DNA of 64,000 nt, taken from CAYJBH01 sp964370825 (lineage in GTDB: Bacteria; Bacillota; Clostridia; Oscillospirales; Ruminococcaceae). Below are positions 17,599 to 26,638 of this stretch, one piece after another. The translations under genes and the position numbers were made by a program. Position 1 is the stretch's first letter, and every line of letters begins with the position of its first letter. The DNA lies in assembly GCA_964370825.1 (NCBI GenBank), contig CAYJKY010000012.1, positions 1-64,000 of the forward strand, given 5' to 3'. The notes beneath the pieces are model-generated. The model saw nothing but the letters and a program-made list of their open reading frames with translations, was not told where the DNA came from and made no database searches.

Positions 17599-19319
17599 TA
17601 TCGGCAACCCCCATTCTTTCAAGGCTTTGTTGCGTGTTCCAAAGTTCGCTATAATAGCTTTTGTTGTGAACTAACTGCTCATGGGTTCCTTTTTCTGCTA
17701 TTATACCTTCTTTTAACATGTAAATTATATCGGAGCTTACCACATTTAACAGCCTGTGAGAAATAAGTAGAACGGTTTTAGTTTGGGTCAACTCTTTAAT
17801 AACACTCATTATCTCGTTTTCACTGTCGGCATCAATATTGCTTGTTGCCTCATCGAAGATATACATTTCACCGTCCTGTAAAAGTGCCCTCGCAAGTGCG
17901 AGCCTCTGACACTGCCCACCTGAAAAATTGCTGCCCTTTTCAAGTAGATTTGTATCAAGCCCATTTTCGCTATGTAAAAAATCCGCTAAATTCACCTTGT
18001 TTAGCATCTGCCACATTTCGCTTTCTGTTGCGGTTTTCTTTGCCATAAGCAAATTTTCTCGTACGGTGCCTTTGAAAATATACGAGTTTGCGGAAACTAA
18101 GGTTAAATTTTCTGCTAAACTTTCCCTTGATATATCGGAAAGTTCAACTCCGCCGATAGATATACTTCCGACGTAATTTTCATTACCCTGCGTTAAAATA
18201 CCGGCGATTGTGGATTTTCCACACCCACTTTTACCAACTATCGAAACAAAACTCTTTTTAGGGATATCCATACTTATTTCGTGCAAAATCTGTGTTTCGC
18301 CATAGGAAAAGTCAAGATTGCTTATCTTAATATCAACATCACCCACCGTCTTTGTTTTTTGCACATCGTCCTCTATGTCGAGTAGGGCAAATATTTTCTT
18401 GCTTGCGGCAATTCCATTCATGGCTATATGAAAGAAACTACCCAGAATTCTAAGTGGTAGAAAAAAATCTGCTGAAAGCATCACAATGGTAAACATCCCG
18501 ACGGCGGAAATAGTGCCTGCATTAAACTCAAGTAGTGCAAAAATTATACCAAGTGCTGCGCCGCCATAGGCGATAACATCCATAATTATTATGGAGTTAA
18601 GCTGCATTGAAAGCACCTTCATTGTGATAATTCTAAAGCGCTCGGCCTGCCTGTTCATCTCCTTATGTTTGTGTTCATCAGAGCTGTAAATCTTAAGGGT
18701 ATTCAGCCCCTGCAAGTTTTCTAAAAAATTGTCACCAAGTCCTAAATATTCACCCCAGTATTTTGCAAGCAGTTTTTTGGCAAACTTTTGTACAAGTACA
18801 ATCGAAATAGGAATTAATGGAACGCAGATAAATAATATAAATGCTACCTTAACATTTATAAACGAAACTACCGCAAATAGTATGAGCGGTGAGATCATGG
18901 AGTAAAAAAATTGTGGCAAAAAATTACCAAAGTAAATTTCAAGCTGTTCTACACCCTCAACCGACATCTGTAGGAGTTCTGCAGAAGAGAGTTTTTTTGT
19001 ATATTTACTGCCAATTTTTATTACCTTGTCGTAAATTTTCCCCCTCAAAATATTCTTTACTGATTTTGAAGCAAGGTAACTTTGTGGTGCTTGCAAGGTA
19101 AACCGTGCATACTTTAACCGCTATACATGCTACAAGCACCACAACATACAACCAAAAATCGACCGTCTCTGTTGTTTTATTTATTAAGCCTCCTATAAAT
19201 GTACTTATAGTTACCATTAAAACAATATTTGAAATAAGCCCTATTATCTGTAGAAATACATTTTTTGCTATATGGGATGTTGCATCGGGAACAAGTTTAT
19301 TTAGTTTTGGATTTATCAA
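17591..19319 (-). pseudogene. ABC transporter, CydD-like, interrupted by a +1 frameshift
   Basis: The gene begins in one frame at TTG 19319 (MINPKLNKLVPDATSHI..., first membrane helices), preceded by GGTGA, and continues in another frame from about 19083 to the stop at 17591. The two parts match one protein. The first frame reads ...VCTVYLASTT and the second continues with SYLASKSVKNILRGKIYDK, the conserved segment after helix 2. Removing one A from the AAA at 19081-19083 (TTT on plus) joins them as YLASTTSYLASKSVK. The downstream part has an intact ATPase domain: Walker A VGKSGCGKST, signature FSGGQCQRLALARA, Walker B MYIFDEATSNID. It is either a recent inactivating mutation or a base-call error; if intact the protein would have about 575 residues and pair with the CydC-like subunit. 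Confidence 0.8.
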
Positions 19320-19490
19320 TTTTCACCACTATTTCCACATTACTTACTATATATTAACGTTTCGTCACGCTCTCTTCGGTTATGATAAGATAGGTAATTC
19401 TTTTTCGTAACGATATGGTTGTTTCTTAACCTTTTATATATTCGCCATCTCCTCATCTCAGCGCGTTGCATATTCCATGTATTAAACAAT

Positions 19491-19519
19491 ATTTTAACAA
19501 AAAGAGGCGGATTTGTCAA
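19491..19519 (-). promoter_or_regulatory. Promoter of the CydDC-like operon
   Basis: Minus strand: -35 TTGACA (19514-19519), 17-base spacer, -10 TAAAAT (19491-19496). The leader to the TTG start at 19319 is about 165 bases and contains no clear gene. Confidence 0.8.
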
Positions 19520-19536
19520 TTTACTGAATTTTTTCA

Positions 19537-19565
19537 TTGACAAATTTGCATTGATATAGTATAAT
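19537..19565 (+). promoter_or_regulatory. Promoter of tRNA-Gly
   Basis: Perfect -35 TTGACA (19537-19542) and perfect -10 TATAAT (19560-19565) with a 17-base spacer, 15 bases before the mature tRNA 5' end. Confidence 0.9.
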
Positions 19566-19580
19566 AAATGCATTGCATAA

Positions 19581-19654
19581 GCGGATGTAGTTTAGTGGTA
19601 GAACTCCAGCCTTCCAAGCTGGTCGTGTGGGTTCGATTCCCATCATCCGCTCCA
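19581..19654 (+). tRNA. tRNA-Gly (anticodon UCC)
   Basis: A full cloverleaf can be drawn. The acceptor stem is GCGGATG with CATCCGC, the D-arm contains TAGTTTAGTGGTA, and the anticodon stem CCAGC/GCTGG carries loop CTTCCAA with anticodon TCC at 19613-19615. The T-arm GTGGG/TTCGATT/CCCAC-like and a genome-encoded CCA at 19652-19654 complete it. It is a single tRNA gene with its own promoter and terminator. Confidence 0.97.
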
Positions 19655-19659
19655 AAAAA

Positions 19660-19700
19660 CTAAGCAAATAGTCCTGTGGACTGTTTGCTTAGCATTTTTT
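19660..19700 (+). terminator. Terminator of tRNA-Gly
   Basis: A 15-bp stem (19660-19674 with 19678-19692, one G-T pair), three-base loop and six T residues at 19695-19700. Confidence 0.95.
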
Positions 19701-19792
19701 GTCGGATAGGGGGAATCGAACCGGCGTGGAGCGATCTGCGAAGCGAAGCGAGCAACGGAGCGACGAGGGGAGCAATAAGCGACCCGACAAAA
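19697..19792. repeat. 96-bp element with 9-bp terminal inverted repeats and a tRNA T-arm-like core
   Basis: The ends TTTTGTCGG (19697-19705) and CCGACAAAA (19784-19792) are perfect inverted repeats. Inside, the minus strand reads GGTTCGATTCCC at 19711-19722, identical to the T-arm of the neighbouring tRNA-Gly (19630-19641). A stretch rich in GCGAAGC/GAGCAACGGAGC follows. A short open frame across it has the look of a spurious product. I infer a small dispersed, tRNA-associated repeat. The rest of 19655-20006 holds the tRNA terminator, this element and the minus-strand terminator at 19921. Confidence 0.6.
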
Positions 19793-19920
19793 TTTTTAGC
19801 CTTGCGATACCTACGCAATACCTATCACGTAAAGTGGGGCACTAATATTGTTCCAATAACAACACTCCCACCACGTCGCTGTGAGCTTCGTTATGGTCAC
19901 ACTCGACGGTTGGGGATAAA

Positions 19921-19953
19921 AATAAGGTGGCACCTGACAATTCGGTACCACCT
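19921..19953 (-). terminator. Terminator of the sulfatase operon
   Basis: On the minus strand a 10-bp stem (19944-19953 with 19925-19934, one G-T pair) with a nine-base loop is followed by TATTTTTAT. It lies about 55 bases after the stop of the sulfatase gene. Confidence 0.85.
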
Positions 19954-20006
19954 GTTAAAATAATTAGTTTTATTCCACACAAAATTTAGGGTACAATCGC
20001 TTCATC

Positions 20007-21497
20007 TTATTTAAGGAAGGCAAAAAAGTCCTTTTCCATCCTCTGGTCCTTTTTATGTGGAACTACATCAGACGTATCCAAAAGATGAGTTAAAAGAAGT
20101 TCTTTCATCTCCATCAACACTGTTGAATATTTTGGATCATCAATTATATTAACTAATTCATTTGGGTCATTTTTCAAATCATAGAGTTCGTCTTTTTCAT
20201 ATAATCTTCTATTATATTTATATTCTTTTGTTCGGCACATGATGGCTTTTCCGTTGTACATCTCGTCCGAGGATTGTAGAAATTGACGTGGATAATATAG
20301 GCTTTCTTTTAATGGAACAGGGGGACCACCTGTTTCTTTACAATGGTCCTCTCCTTTTCTGAACCCTCCCTCGCAAAAAACCGCTTCTCTGAGTTCATTT
20401 TCCTTTTTCTCCATAAAAGATATTAGTGATTTTCCAAAATGAGTATGGGTTTTAGGAATATCTGCAAGTTCAGCAGCCGTTGCATAGAAATCAATAAGCT
20501 CAACCATTTCTTGGGATTCACCGTTTCGCAGTTGGTAAGACTTTGGAAGCTTGGCTAAAAAAGGAACGTTAGTCAAACAATCTTCAAAACAATTTTGCGC
20601 TTTTTCTACAATGCTGTAATCACCGGTATAATCGCCGTGGTCACTAAAAAAGAAAACTGCAGTATCGTCGTAAACACCTTTGTTTTTTAAGGCGGCAATA
20701 ATGTCACCCGTCATTTTGTCGACCTTGCTGCACATCCCGAGGTAAACGGCCCTCAATTCATCGAATTCTTCCTGTGTCCACTCCTGCATTCCCTGCATTC
20801 GTGAAAGTTCCTTCATGATCCTTGGCTTCCCTGAAAAATCTTCGGGTGGCGAAATGCGTTTTTTCAGCTTTTCTCTGTCAATACTGCTAAAAAACGGTTC
20901 TTCAACCTCATATACAGGGTGGGGATTCATCCATGGTAAGAAGATGCAGAATGGTTCTTCAGAATCGTAGTTATTAATGTAATCAACAGCTGCCTCTGTC
21001 CAGATTTCGTCTATATTTTCACATTTATCAATCTTCCCTCTGAAGAAGGAGTAATAGTTTTTTCCACCTTCTTCACCTCGCCAATCAGATCCGTGGCTTC
21101 CTGAAAGTTGCTTATTCAATTTATAATAATCAGTGCAATACGGTTCATAGAAGTTTTCATTTTGTGCGGGCAATAAATCATTTCTTTGGTTCATCCACAC
21201 CCTATAACCATTATCCTTTAATTGTTTTAGTAGCACCGGCTCATCCTCATGCATCATGTGTGTCATTGTTCGATGTCCGGCCACATGGGTGTACCACCCA
21301 CTCATAAAGCTACACCTCGAAGGGGTACAGACAGGGTTTTGACAAAATGCATTAGAAAACGAAACCCCATCCTGGGCTAGCAAATCCAAATTAGGGGTCA
21401 CAGATGCTTCATTTCCTAAATGATGTAAGCTGTCGGAACGCATCTGATCCGGATTTAAAATAATAATGTTTGGTCTTTTGTTCATAATTATGCCCAT
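20007..21497 (-). CDS. Sulfatase (type I, Cys-type)
   Basis: A 496-residue arylsulfatase-superfamily enzyme. The formylglycine signature is CTPSRCSFMSG, with Cys57 as the residue to be oxidised, preceded by metal-site Asp17 (NPDQMRSD). A second metal-site motif FFFSDHGDY follows later. No signal peptide is visible, so the enzyme is predicted to be cytoplasmic and to desulfate imported oligosaccharides. It is the last gene of an operon with a sugar ABC importer and another sulfatase. ATG 21497 and 21485 are both possible; AAAGGA is too close to the first and far from the second, so the start is uncertain by four residues. A radical-SAM maturase (anSME) is required by Cys-type sulfatases in anaerobes but is not encoded in the window. 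Confidence 0.9.
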   Translation of the reverse strand: MGIIMNKRPNIIILNPDQMRSDSLHHLGNEASVTPNLDLLAQDGVSFSNAFCQNPVCTPSRCSFMSGWYTHVAGHRTMTHMMHEDEPVLLKQLKDNGYRVWMNQRNDLLPAQNENFYEPYCTDYYKLNKQLSGSHGSDWRGEEGGKNYYSFFRGKIDKCENIDEIWTEAAVDYINNYDSEEPFCIFLPWMNPHPVYEVEEPFFSSIDREKLKKRISPPEDFSGKPRIMKELSRMQGMQEWTQEEFDELRAVYLGMCSKVDKMTGDIIAALKNKGVYDDTAVFFFSDHGDYTGDYSIVEKAQNCFEDCLTNVPFLAKLPKSYQLRNGESQEMVELIDFYATAAELADIPKTHTHFGKSLISFMEKKENELREAVFCEGGFRKGEDHCKETGGPPVPLKESLYYPRQFLQSSDEMYNGKAIMCRTKEYKYNRRLYEKDELYDLKNDPNELVNIIDDPKYSTVLMEMKELLLTHLLDTSDVVPHKKDQRMEKDFFAFLK

Positions 21498-21636
21498 ATT
21501 CCTTTCTATAACAAAGCTCTATGTAAGACCACATGGGTTCGTTTTACACAATATTATTTTCACTTCCTTCACACTCGTTTTCTTTTTTTATAAAAAAGGT
21601 TAAACGAATTTCAGATAAAAATATAGTAAATAAATA

Positions 21637-23142
21637 TTATGACTTAGAAATACCTAATCTGTCATATAGTTCTGAGGGGGCATCGACATAGTTCATATAT
21701 TTCGAAATATATGACTTCATCTTTTCGGTTACCTCATCGTTTTCTATTAGTGTGTTCTGAGTTTTATCTGCCTGCAAATCATAAAGTGCCGAACCAAATG
21801 AATTACTGTTCCCCAATATTTGTTGAGCCCTTATTTTCATTACAGGGCACGATTTTGTAAATTCGAATGGTTCTGCCATTACAGTATTTTGTAATTCTTT
21901 AGTAGAAAACATTGCTCTCATGTGTGTAGGCATTAGAGTATACTCATATAATGGCATATCAGGATTATCGGCAGAGTGCATATAGACATATCTACCATCT
22001 GTTACATTGACCTGACTGCCAAAATAACCATAAACTGCATATTCTCTGATGGGAGTATCATCTTCAATAACTTGAGTTAGAGGTTTTCCTTGCATATCCT
22101 TTGGTATATCTACTTTAAAAAAGTCTAAAAGAGTAGGGGCTATGTCAATTGTCTGAACGATAGAATTGCGTTTGCAACCCATCTTGTCTTTTCTTCGTGG
22201 ATCATATACATACAGCGGAGTGTGGGCAATTTCATTAAATAGTGGCATTGCACTTTTACCCCACCATCCATGCTCTCCTAACAAAAAGCCATGGTCTGTA
22301 TTAACGATAAGCATGGTGTCGTCCCATAGGTTGTACTTATCCATTGCGTCAAGTATTTTGCCTAAGTATCTATCACATTTACTTAGCAGTGACGCATAGG
22401 TGTAGCGAACATTATTAACCGTTTCTTCATCTTCAGCTACCGGAGCATAAGGAGGCCAATCATACTCTAGGTCGGCATCTCCGGTGAACTTTTGCTGAAA
22501 TAAATCATTTTCATCTTTCAATGTGAAAAAGGGTTCGTGTGGGTCAAATGTTTCTACCTGCAAAAACCAATTATCCTGTTCATGATTTTTATCTATAAAA
22601 TCAATACCGTTTTGAAAGGTTACAGCTTGACAGGTTAGGTCTTCCTGTTGCATATTTTCTCTGTTTATTGCATCTTGTGTTACAAGCCTTACATATTGCG
22701 GATAGACTTTCATTGCATTTTTATTCTTGAAAACTGATTCTTTGTCATAATTAAAAGCTAAATCTGCTTTCCAACTGTCACCTTCCTGGCCACGAACAAT
22801 TTCCCATGATGAATATCGTTGATGATATGTAGCTCCACCGTCCTCCCAGTAATGTTGATGGTCACTGATTAAATGAGAGTATATACCATTGTTTTTTAGT
22901 AGTTCAGGCATAGAGTCGTCAAAAGGTTCTAACGGCCCCCAGCTTCTATGAAAAAAATTAACCCTACCTGTGTGTAGCTCTCTTCTTGCAGGCATACAGG
23001 GCATACTTCCAACATAGCAGTTTTCGAATTGCACAGCTTTTTCTGCTAACCTTTTAAAATTGGGGGTAAGAGTCCAATCACACCCATACGATTCAATTAA
23101 CTCTCTGTTTAGCGAATCATACATAACCATTATTGCTTTCAT
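21637..23142 (-). CDS. Sulfatase (type I, Cys-type), divergent from its neighbour
   Basis: A 501-residue sulfatase-superfamily protein with signature CMPARRELHTG (Cys49) and metal-site residues in MVMYDSLNR and in IVNTDHGFLLGEHGWWGK. There is no signal peptide. It is only distantly similar to the neighbouring sulfatase, so the two probably remove sulfate from different positions or sugars. The start at ATG 23142 is chosen because AAAGGAG sits about four bases upstream; the longer reading from ATG 23160 has no RBS. The downstream gene follows after 139 bases. The 171 bases upstream contain no strong promoter or terminator, so transcription probably comes from the ABC genes. Confidence 0.88.
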   Translation of the reverse strand: MKAIMVMYDSLNRELIESYGCDWTLTPNFKRLAEKAVQFENCYVGSMPCMPARRELHTGRVNFFHRSWGPLEPFDDSMPELLKNNGIYSHLISDHQHYWEDGGATYHQRYSSWEIVRGQEGDSWKADLAFNYDKESVFKNKNAMKVYPQYVRLVTQDAINRENMQQEDLTCQAVTFQNGIDFIDKNHEQDNWFLQVETFDPHEPFFTLKDENDLFQQKFTGDADLEYDWPPYAPVAEDEETVNNVRYTYASLLSKCDRYLGKILDAMDKYNLWDDTMLIVNTDHGFLLGEHGWWGKSAMPLFNEIAHTPLYVYDPRRKDKMGCKRNSIVQTIDIAPTLLDFFKVDIPKDMQGKPLTQVIEDDTPIREYAVYGYFGSQVNVTDGRYVYMHSADNPDMPLYEYTLMPTHMRAMFSTKELQNTVMAEPFEFTKSCPVMKIRAQQILGNSNSFGSALYDLQADKTQNTLIENDEVTEKMKSYISKYMNYVDAPSELYDRLGISKS

Positions 23143-23313
23143 ATCACTCCTTTGCTTCATTTATTCTGTCGATATAGTAGCCTGTTGTACCATGAAAGAA
23201 TTACTGCCGTGTAAATAACATGCAATAAATATATCCTACTTAGTAAACATTTTTATCATTCAAACGGGTCTGTTCTTGATAAAAATACAGGTGATGTGTT
23301 AGCCTTATCAACC

Positions 23314-24213
23314 TTAGTTTTTCATTCCCGACGTTGCCACACCTTGAACAAAATATTTTTGCGCAAAAAAGTATAACACAATCATCGGAACAGATGTAAA
23401 TAGGGTGGCAGCCATTAGCCAATTGTAGTGCGTTGCCGTTGACCCCTTGAACATCTGCAAGCCAAGCTGAACGGTTTTCATCGCCTCAGAGTTAGTAAGA
23501 ATTAACGGATAAAAGAAGTCATTCCAGGTGGCGACACCTTTTAATATTGTTAAGGTAGCAAGTATGGTTTTAGACATTGGCAAGAAAATGCTGAAATATG
23601 TTCTTACCGGGCCACATCCATCCATTAATGCTGCTTCGTCCAACTCTTTAGGAAATGTAGAGTAAAATTGCCTACATAAAAAGATACCAAACGAGCCTGC
23701 AAGAAAAGGTATTATCAATGCATAGTATGTATCCAATATACCAGTTCCACCCTGTCCGAATATGTTGTTCCCGCCCATAAGTGGAAACGATCTCAGCAAA
23801 ACGAACTGAGGAATGATAATAGATTGTGGAGAAACCATCATACCTACCAGTATCATTATAAATAAAATATCCCTGCCTCTAAATTTTAATCTGGCAAAAG
23901 AGTAGCCTGCGATAGAGTTAATAACCAAGCTACCCACAACGACAATAACAGTTATTAATGCACTGTTAAAAAAATACGTCATCCAATCGCCCATTCCCCA
24001 TGCAGAAATAAAATTTTCAAAATATGTAAAATCTGCCGGTAGCCATTGAAAATTCGCGATAGATATTTCGGCATCTGTTTTAAACGCCGTGGTTATTACA
24101 AATAAAATAGGCAGTAGGGTTACCATTGCCCAACCGGTAAGGAGCAATATACTTAAACATGCAAATATTTTTTTCTTAGTTTTAACATTTGTAAATCCTA
24201 CATTTCCACTCAT
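23314..24213 (-). CDS. Carbohydrate ABC transporter permease, MalG/UgpE type
   Basis: A 299-residue permease with six predicted membrane segments and EAA loop LDEAALMDGCGPVRTYFSIF followed by LP. The N-terminus (IFACLSILLLTGWAMVTLLP) and C-terminus (YFVQGVATSGMKN) are typical of the MalG-like subunit of CUT1 sugar importers. The ATG overlaps the stop codon of the upstream permease gene by four bases and has AAGGAGAG ahead of it. It is part of the sulfatase operon, which suggests that the imported sugar is sulfated or derived from a sulfated glycan. Confidence 0.92.
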   Translation of the reverse strand: MSGNVGFTNVKTKKKIFACLSILLLTGWAMVTLLPILFVITTAFKTDAEISIANFQWLPADFTYFENFISAWGMGDWMTYFFNSALITVIVVVGSLVINSIAGYSFARLKFRGRDILFIMILVGMMVSPQSIIIPQFVLLRSFPLMGGNNIFGQGGTGILDTYYALIIPFLAGSFGIFLCRQFYSTFPKELDEAALMDGCGPVRTYFSIFLPMSKTILATLTILKGVATWNDFFYPLILTNSEAMKTVQLGLQMFKGSTATHYNWLMAATLFTSVPMIVLYFFAQKYFVQGVATSGMKN

Positions 24214-25088
24214 GAACTCTCTCCTTTTCCATATTTAAAGTTCACAACGGTTATTATTAAAATTATTAATAGCAAAACCACTGCTTGCGCTGATGCATAT
24301 CCCATTTTATAATACTCAAATCCATTTCGATATATCTGATGTGCAATAGTTGTTGTGGAATTAAGAGGCCCACCATTTGTAAGAATAAGAACCTGTCCGA
24401 ACACCTGAAAAGATCTTATACACGCCATAACAAATATAAAGAATGTTGTAGGTGCCAATTGTGGTATAGTGATTTTAGTGAACTTGTGCCATATATTAGC
24501 GCCATCTATGCTTGCAGCCTCGTACAAATGCTCAGGTATCGACTGCAAACCTGCAAGAAATAAAACCATATTATATCCGGTTGAATTCCATATACTCATG
24601 ATGGCTACGGAGGGCAACGCCGTGGAGGCTGATGTTAACCAGCCTACCGGCGATAAACCAACTCCCTCTAATATTCTGTTTAGAATGCCGCTGTTTGCAT
24701 CGAATAAATAGAGCCAAGCCATAGATACGGCAACCATTGAAAAAATATTCGGGAGATAAAATAAAGTCCTAAAAAACCCTTTGCCCCTGAGTTTTTGATT
24801 AAGAAGTGAGGCTAAGAAAAGAGCCAACATCATTGAAATGGGGATAGTTAATATACTGTACTCCAACGTATTAATTATACTCGAAATAAAATCTTGATCA
24901 TTAAATAGTTCTATATAGTTGTCAAATCCGATAAATGAAGCTTCCCTTAGATTATAGTCTGTGAACGAAAGCCATATAGTTTGCAATATCGGCAACAAAA
25001 TAAAAAGTGCATAAATTAGATACGCCGGCGCAATTAAGAGATACGCAACATTTTGATATTGTCCTCCGGTTTTAGGTTTCAATTTCAT
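24210..25088 (-). CDS. Carbohydrate ABC transporter permease, MalF/UgpA type
   Basis: A 292-residue permease with an initial membrane segment (YLLIAPAYLIYALFILLPIL), five further segments and EAA loop LYEAASIDGANIWHKFTKIT. It lacks the extra N-terminal helices and large periplasmic loop of E. coli MalF, as is usual for Gram-positive CUT1 systems. It lies between the binding-protein gene (13 bases upstream) and the MalG-like gene (four-base overlap), so the three are clearly one transcription unit. No ATPase gene accompanies them; a shared MsmX-type ATPase is expected elsewhere. Confidence 0.92.
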   Translation of the reverse strand: MKLKPKTGGQYQNVAYLLIAPAYLIYALFILLPILQTIWLSFTDYNLREASFIGFDNYIELFNDQDFISSIINTLEYSILTIPISMMLALFLASLLNQKLRGKGFFRTLFYLPNIFSMVAVSMAWLYLFDANSGILNRILEGVGLSPVGWLTSASTALPSVAIMSIWNSTGYNMVLFLAGLQSIPEHLYEAASIDGANIWHKFTKITIPQLAPTTFFIFVMACIRSFQVFGQVLILTNGGPLNSTTTIAHQIYRNGFEYYKMGYASAQAVVLLLIILIITVVNFKYGKGESS

Positions 25089-25100
25089 CTGTTTCTCCTC

Positions 25101-26408
25101 TTATCCTATGGTTGCATTCCACTCATCTTCCATTACGACTAAATGTTCTTGAGCATCGGCACCTGCATATATTTGCTCAAGGCCAAGACGGAATGCGACA
25201 ACAACCTCTGTGTATTTAGAATTAAATGAATCTGAAAATGTTGTGGCATTAGAATATGCATGTAGAACATTTTCGTATGCAGGATTTAATGTTAAGAATT
25301 CTTCGTCTAACGATTTTCTCGCAGAATACATACTTGCTTGTTCTGCTAAAATAGAGGAAGATTCCTTAGAGAATGAATCAAATAGCATCTCAGCAGCAAT
25401 GTCTTTTTGCTTTGAGTCGGTATTTAGAGCTGTATAGTTACCAATCAATAGGGTATGCATATCACTTTTAATAAAACCAATATTGCCTTCAAATGCACTG
25501 TTTGCAGTAGCGTAGCTTGATTCGGCCACAAGTGTCATTGCAGCAGTACCTGCTTGAACGCCGTTGATGTTTGAACCTGGGGCAGACAACAATACTACGC
25601 CTTCGTCGATTAAAGCTTTCATTGCATTTATGGACTCAACAGCTTCCGGTGTGTTAAATGCTGCATGGCTTTCTAAATCCCACAGCTTAACATCATCTGT
25701 ATACATACCTGTTAATGTGTAAAAGAATTGTTCGCCGTCCTGATCAAATTCAAAACCGTGGGTAGTAACATTTCCATCTTCGTCATAAACTGTAAGTTTT
25801 CTAACTAATTCATAGAAATCTTCCGGAGTTTTGATATAAAGATCATCCTCTGTTAAACCTTGTTGCTCTGCAATATCTGTTCTGTACATAAAGGTTCTTG
25901 TTGCAGGCGCAAACAGAGCGTATAAACTACCGTCACTTCTTCCGGCATCTAAAACGTTTTCTGCAATGTCTTCAAGGCCGTCCCAATTTTCAGGTATGTA
26001 TTCATCTAAGTTTTGAACATAACCCAGTTCCATTACAGATCCCATCTGTCCGTAACCTAACATGTATATGTCAGGGCCGGCACCACCGATAAGTCCTGCA
26101 TTAAGTTTTGTAAAATAATCGCTCCAAGGTATAAATGTTAACTCATAACTAATACCCTTGCTTTCCGCGAATTTGTCGAAAACTTCACGATAAGCATTGT
26201 CGATTTGAACCTCACCATTGCCTGCAAGCCAGATAACAATATTTGTATCCGAACTTACGGGTTCTTCCTCTGCTGCATCTGCCGGTGTACTATCGACTTC
26301 CGCACTGTCATTATTGCCTGTTTCAGTACTTTCGGAAGCGGATGAACATCCTCCAAAAGATATAAGAAGTGTAACGGCTAATAATAACGATAAAATCCTT
26401 TTTTTCAT
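25101..26408 (-). CDS. Sugar ABC transporter solute-binding lipoprotein
   Basis: A 435-residue family-1 solute-binding lipoprotein. The signal peptide ends in FGGC with Cys21 as lipid site, followed by a Ser/Asp/Glu-rich linker and the binding fold beginning NIVIWLAGNGEV. It contains the typical GAGPDIYMLGYGQMG hinge segment. It is the first gene of the sulfatase/ABC operon, with AGGAGGAG before ATG 26408 and a LacI-type operator over its transcription start. Its ligand is likely a sulfated or de-acetylated oligosaccharide, but that is inference from the sulfatases. Confidence 0.92.
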   Translation of the reverse strand: MKKRILSLLLAVTLLISFGGCSSASESTETGNNDSAEVDSTPADAAEEEPVSSDTNIVIWLAGNGEVQIDNAYREVFDKFAESKGISYELTFIPWSDYFTKLNAGLIGGAGPDIYMLGYGQMGSVMELGYVQNLDEYIPENWDGLEDIAENVLDAGRSDGSLYALFAPATRTFMYRTDIAEQQGLTEDDLYIKTPEDFYELVRKLTVYDEDGNVTTHGFEFDQDGEQFFYTLTGMYTDDVKLWDLESHAAFNTPEAVESINAMKALIDEGVVLLSAPGSNINGVQAGTAAMTLVAESSYATANSAFEGNIGFIKSDMHTLLIGNYTALNTDSKQKDIAAEMLFDSFSKESSSILAEQASMYSARKSLDEEFLTLNPAYENVLHAYSNATTFSDSFNSKYTEVVVAFRLGLEQIYAGADAQEHLVVMEDEWNATIG

Positions 26409-26449
26409 ATTAAGCTCCTCCTAATAAACGTGGTGTTTCTTCTTGTTTT

Positions 26450-26471
26450 TATAGGCAACCGATTGCCTATA
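26450..26471. promoter_or_regulatory. Operator O1 of the LacI-family regulator
   Basis: Perfect 9-4-9 inverted repeat: TATAGGCAA (26450-26458), CCGA, TTGCCTATA (26463-26471). The core GCAACCGATTGC is a typical LacI-family half-site pair around a central CG. It lies directly downstream of the -10 box, covering the predicted transcription start of the ABC/sulfatase operon. Confidence 0.85.
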
Positions 26472-26476
26472 GATGT

Positions 26477-26505
26477 ATTCTATCATTCGAGGTATTTGTT
26501 GTCAA
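26477..26505 (-). promoter_or_regulatory. Promoter of the ABC/sulfatase operon
   Basis: Minus strand: perfect -35 TTGACA (26500-26505), 17-base spacer, -10 TAGAAT (26477-26482). Operator O1 begins six bases after the -10 box, so bound repressor would block initiation. Confidence 0.88.
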
Positions 26506-26598
26506 TGTTTTTTTCATTTCACGCTTGTTTTTGTATGTTTTGCACAATATACATCGCAATAATTTGGTACATTCGCCTTATATTCTTGCAAAATATCG

Positions 26599-26610
26599 GC
26601 AACCGGTTGC
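26599..26610. promoter_or_regulatory. Operator O2 of the LacI-family regulator
   Basis: Perfect 12-bp palindrome GCAACCGGTTGC, the same half-site as O1. Its centre is 144 bp from that of O1 and it lies about 30 bp upstream of the -35 box of the regulator gene. It could support a DNA loop or autoregulation. The 382-bp region 26409-26790 contains O1, O2 and the two promoters and no gene. Confidence 0.8.
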
Positions 26611-26638
26611 TTTTTTTATTTTTTTATTAAAACAGCTA

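Noticed and set aside
15946..19319. True CydDC for cytochrome bd assembly
   Set aside because: Family resemblance is good, but no cydAB genes are nearby and heterodimeric exporters share the layout, so the specific names were not assigned.
19340..19573. Open frame of 77 codons on the minus strand upstream of the CydD-like gene
   Set aside because: It begins upstream of the CydDC promoter and overlaps it; there is no RBS and no recognisable protein pattern.
19676..19963. Open frame of 95 codons downstream of tRNA-Gly
   Set aside because: It runs through the tRNA terminator and the 96-bp repeat element, lacks a ribosome binding site and has a composition dictated by the repeat, so it is most likely non-coding.
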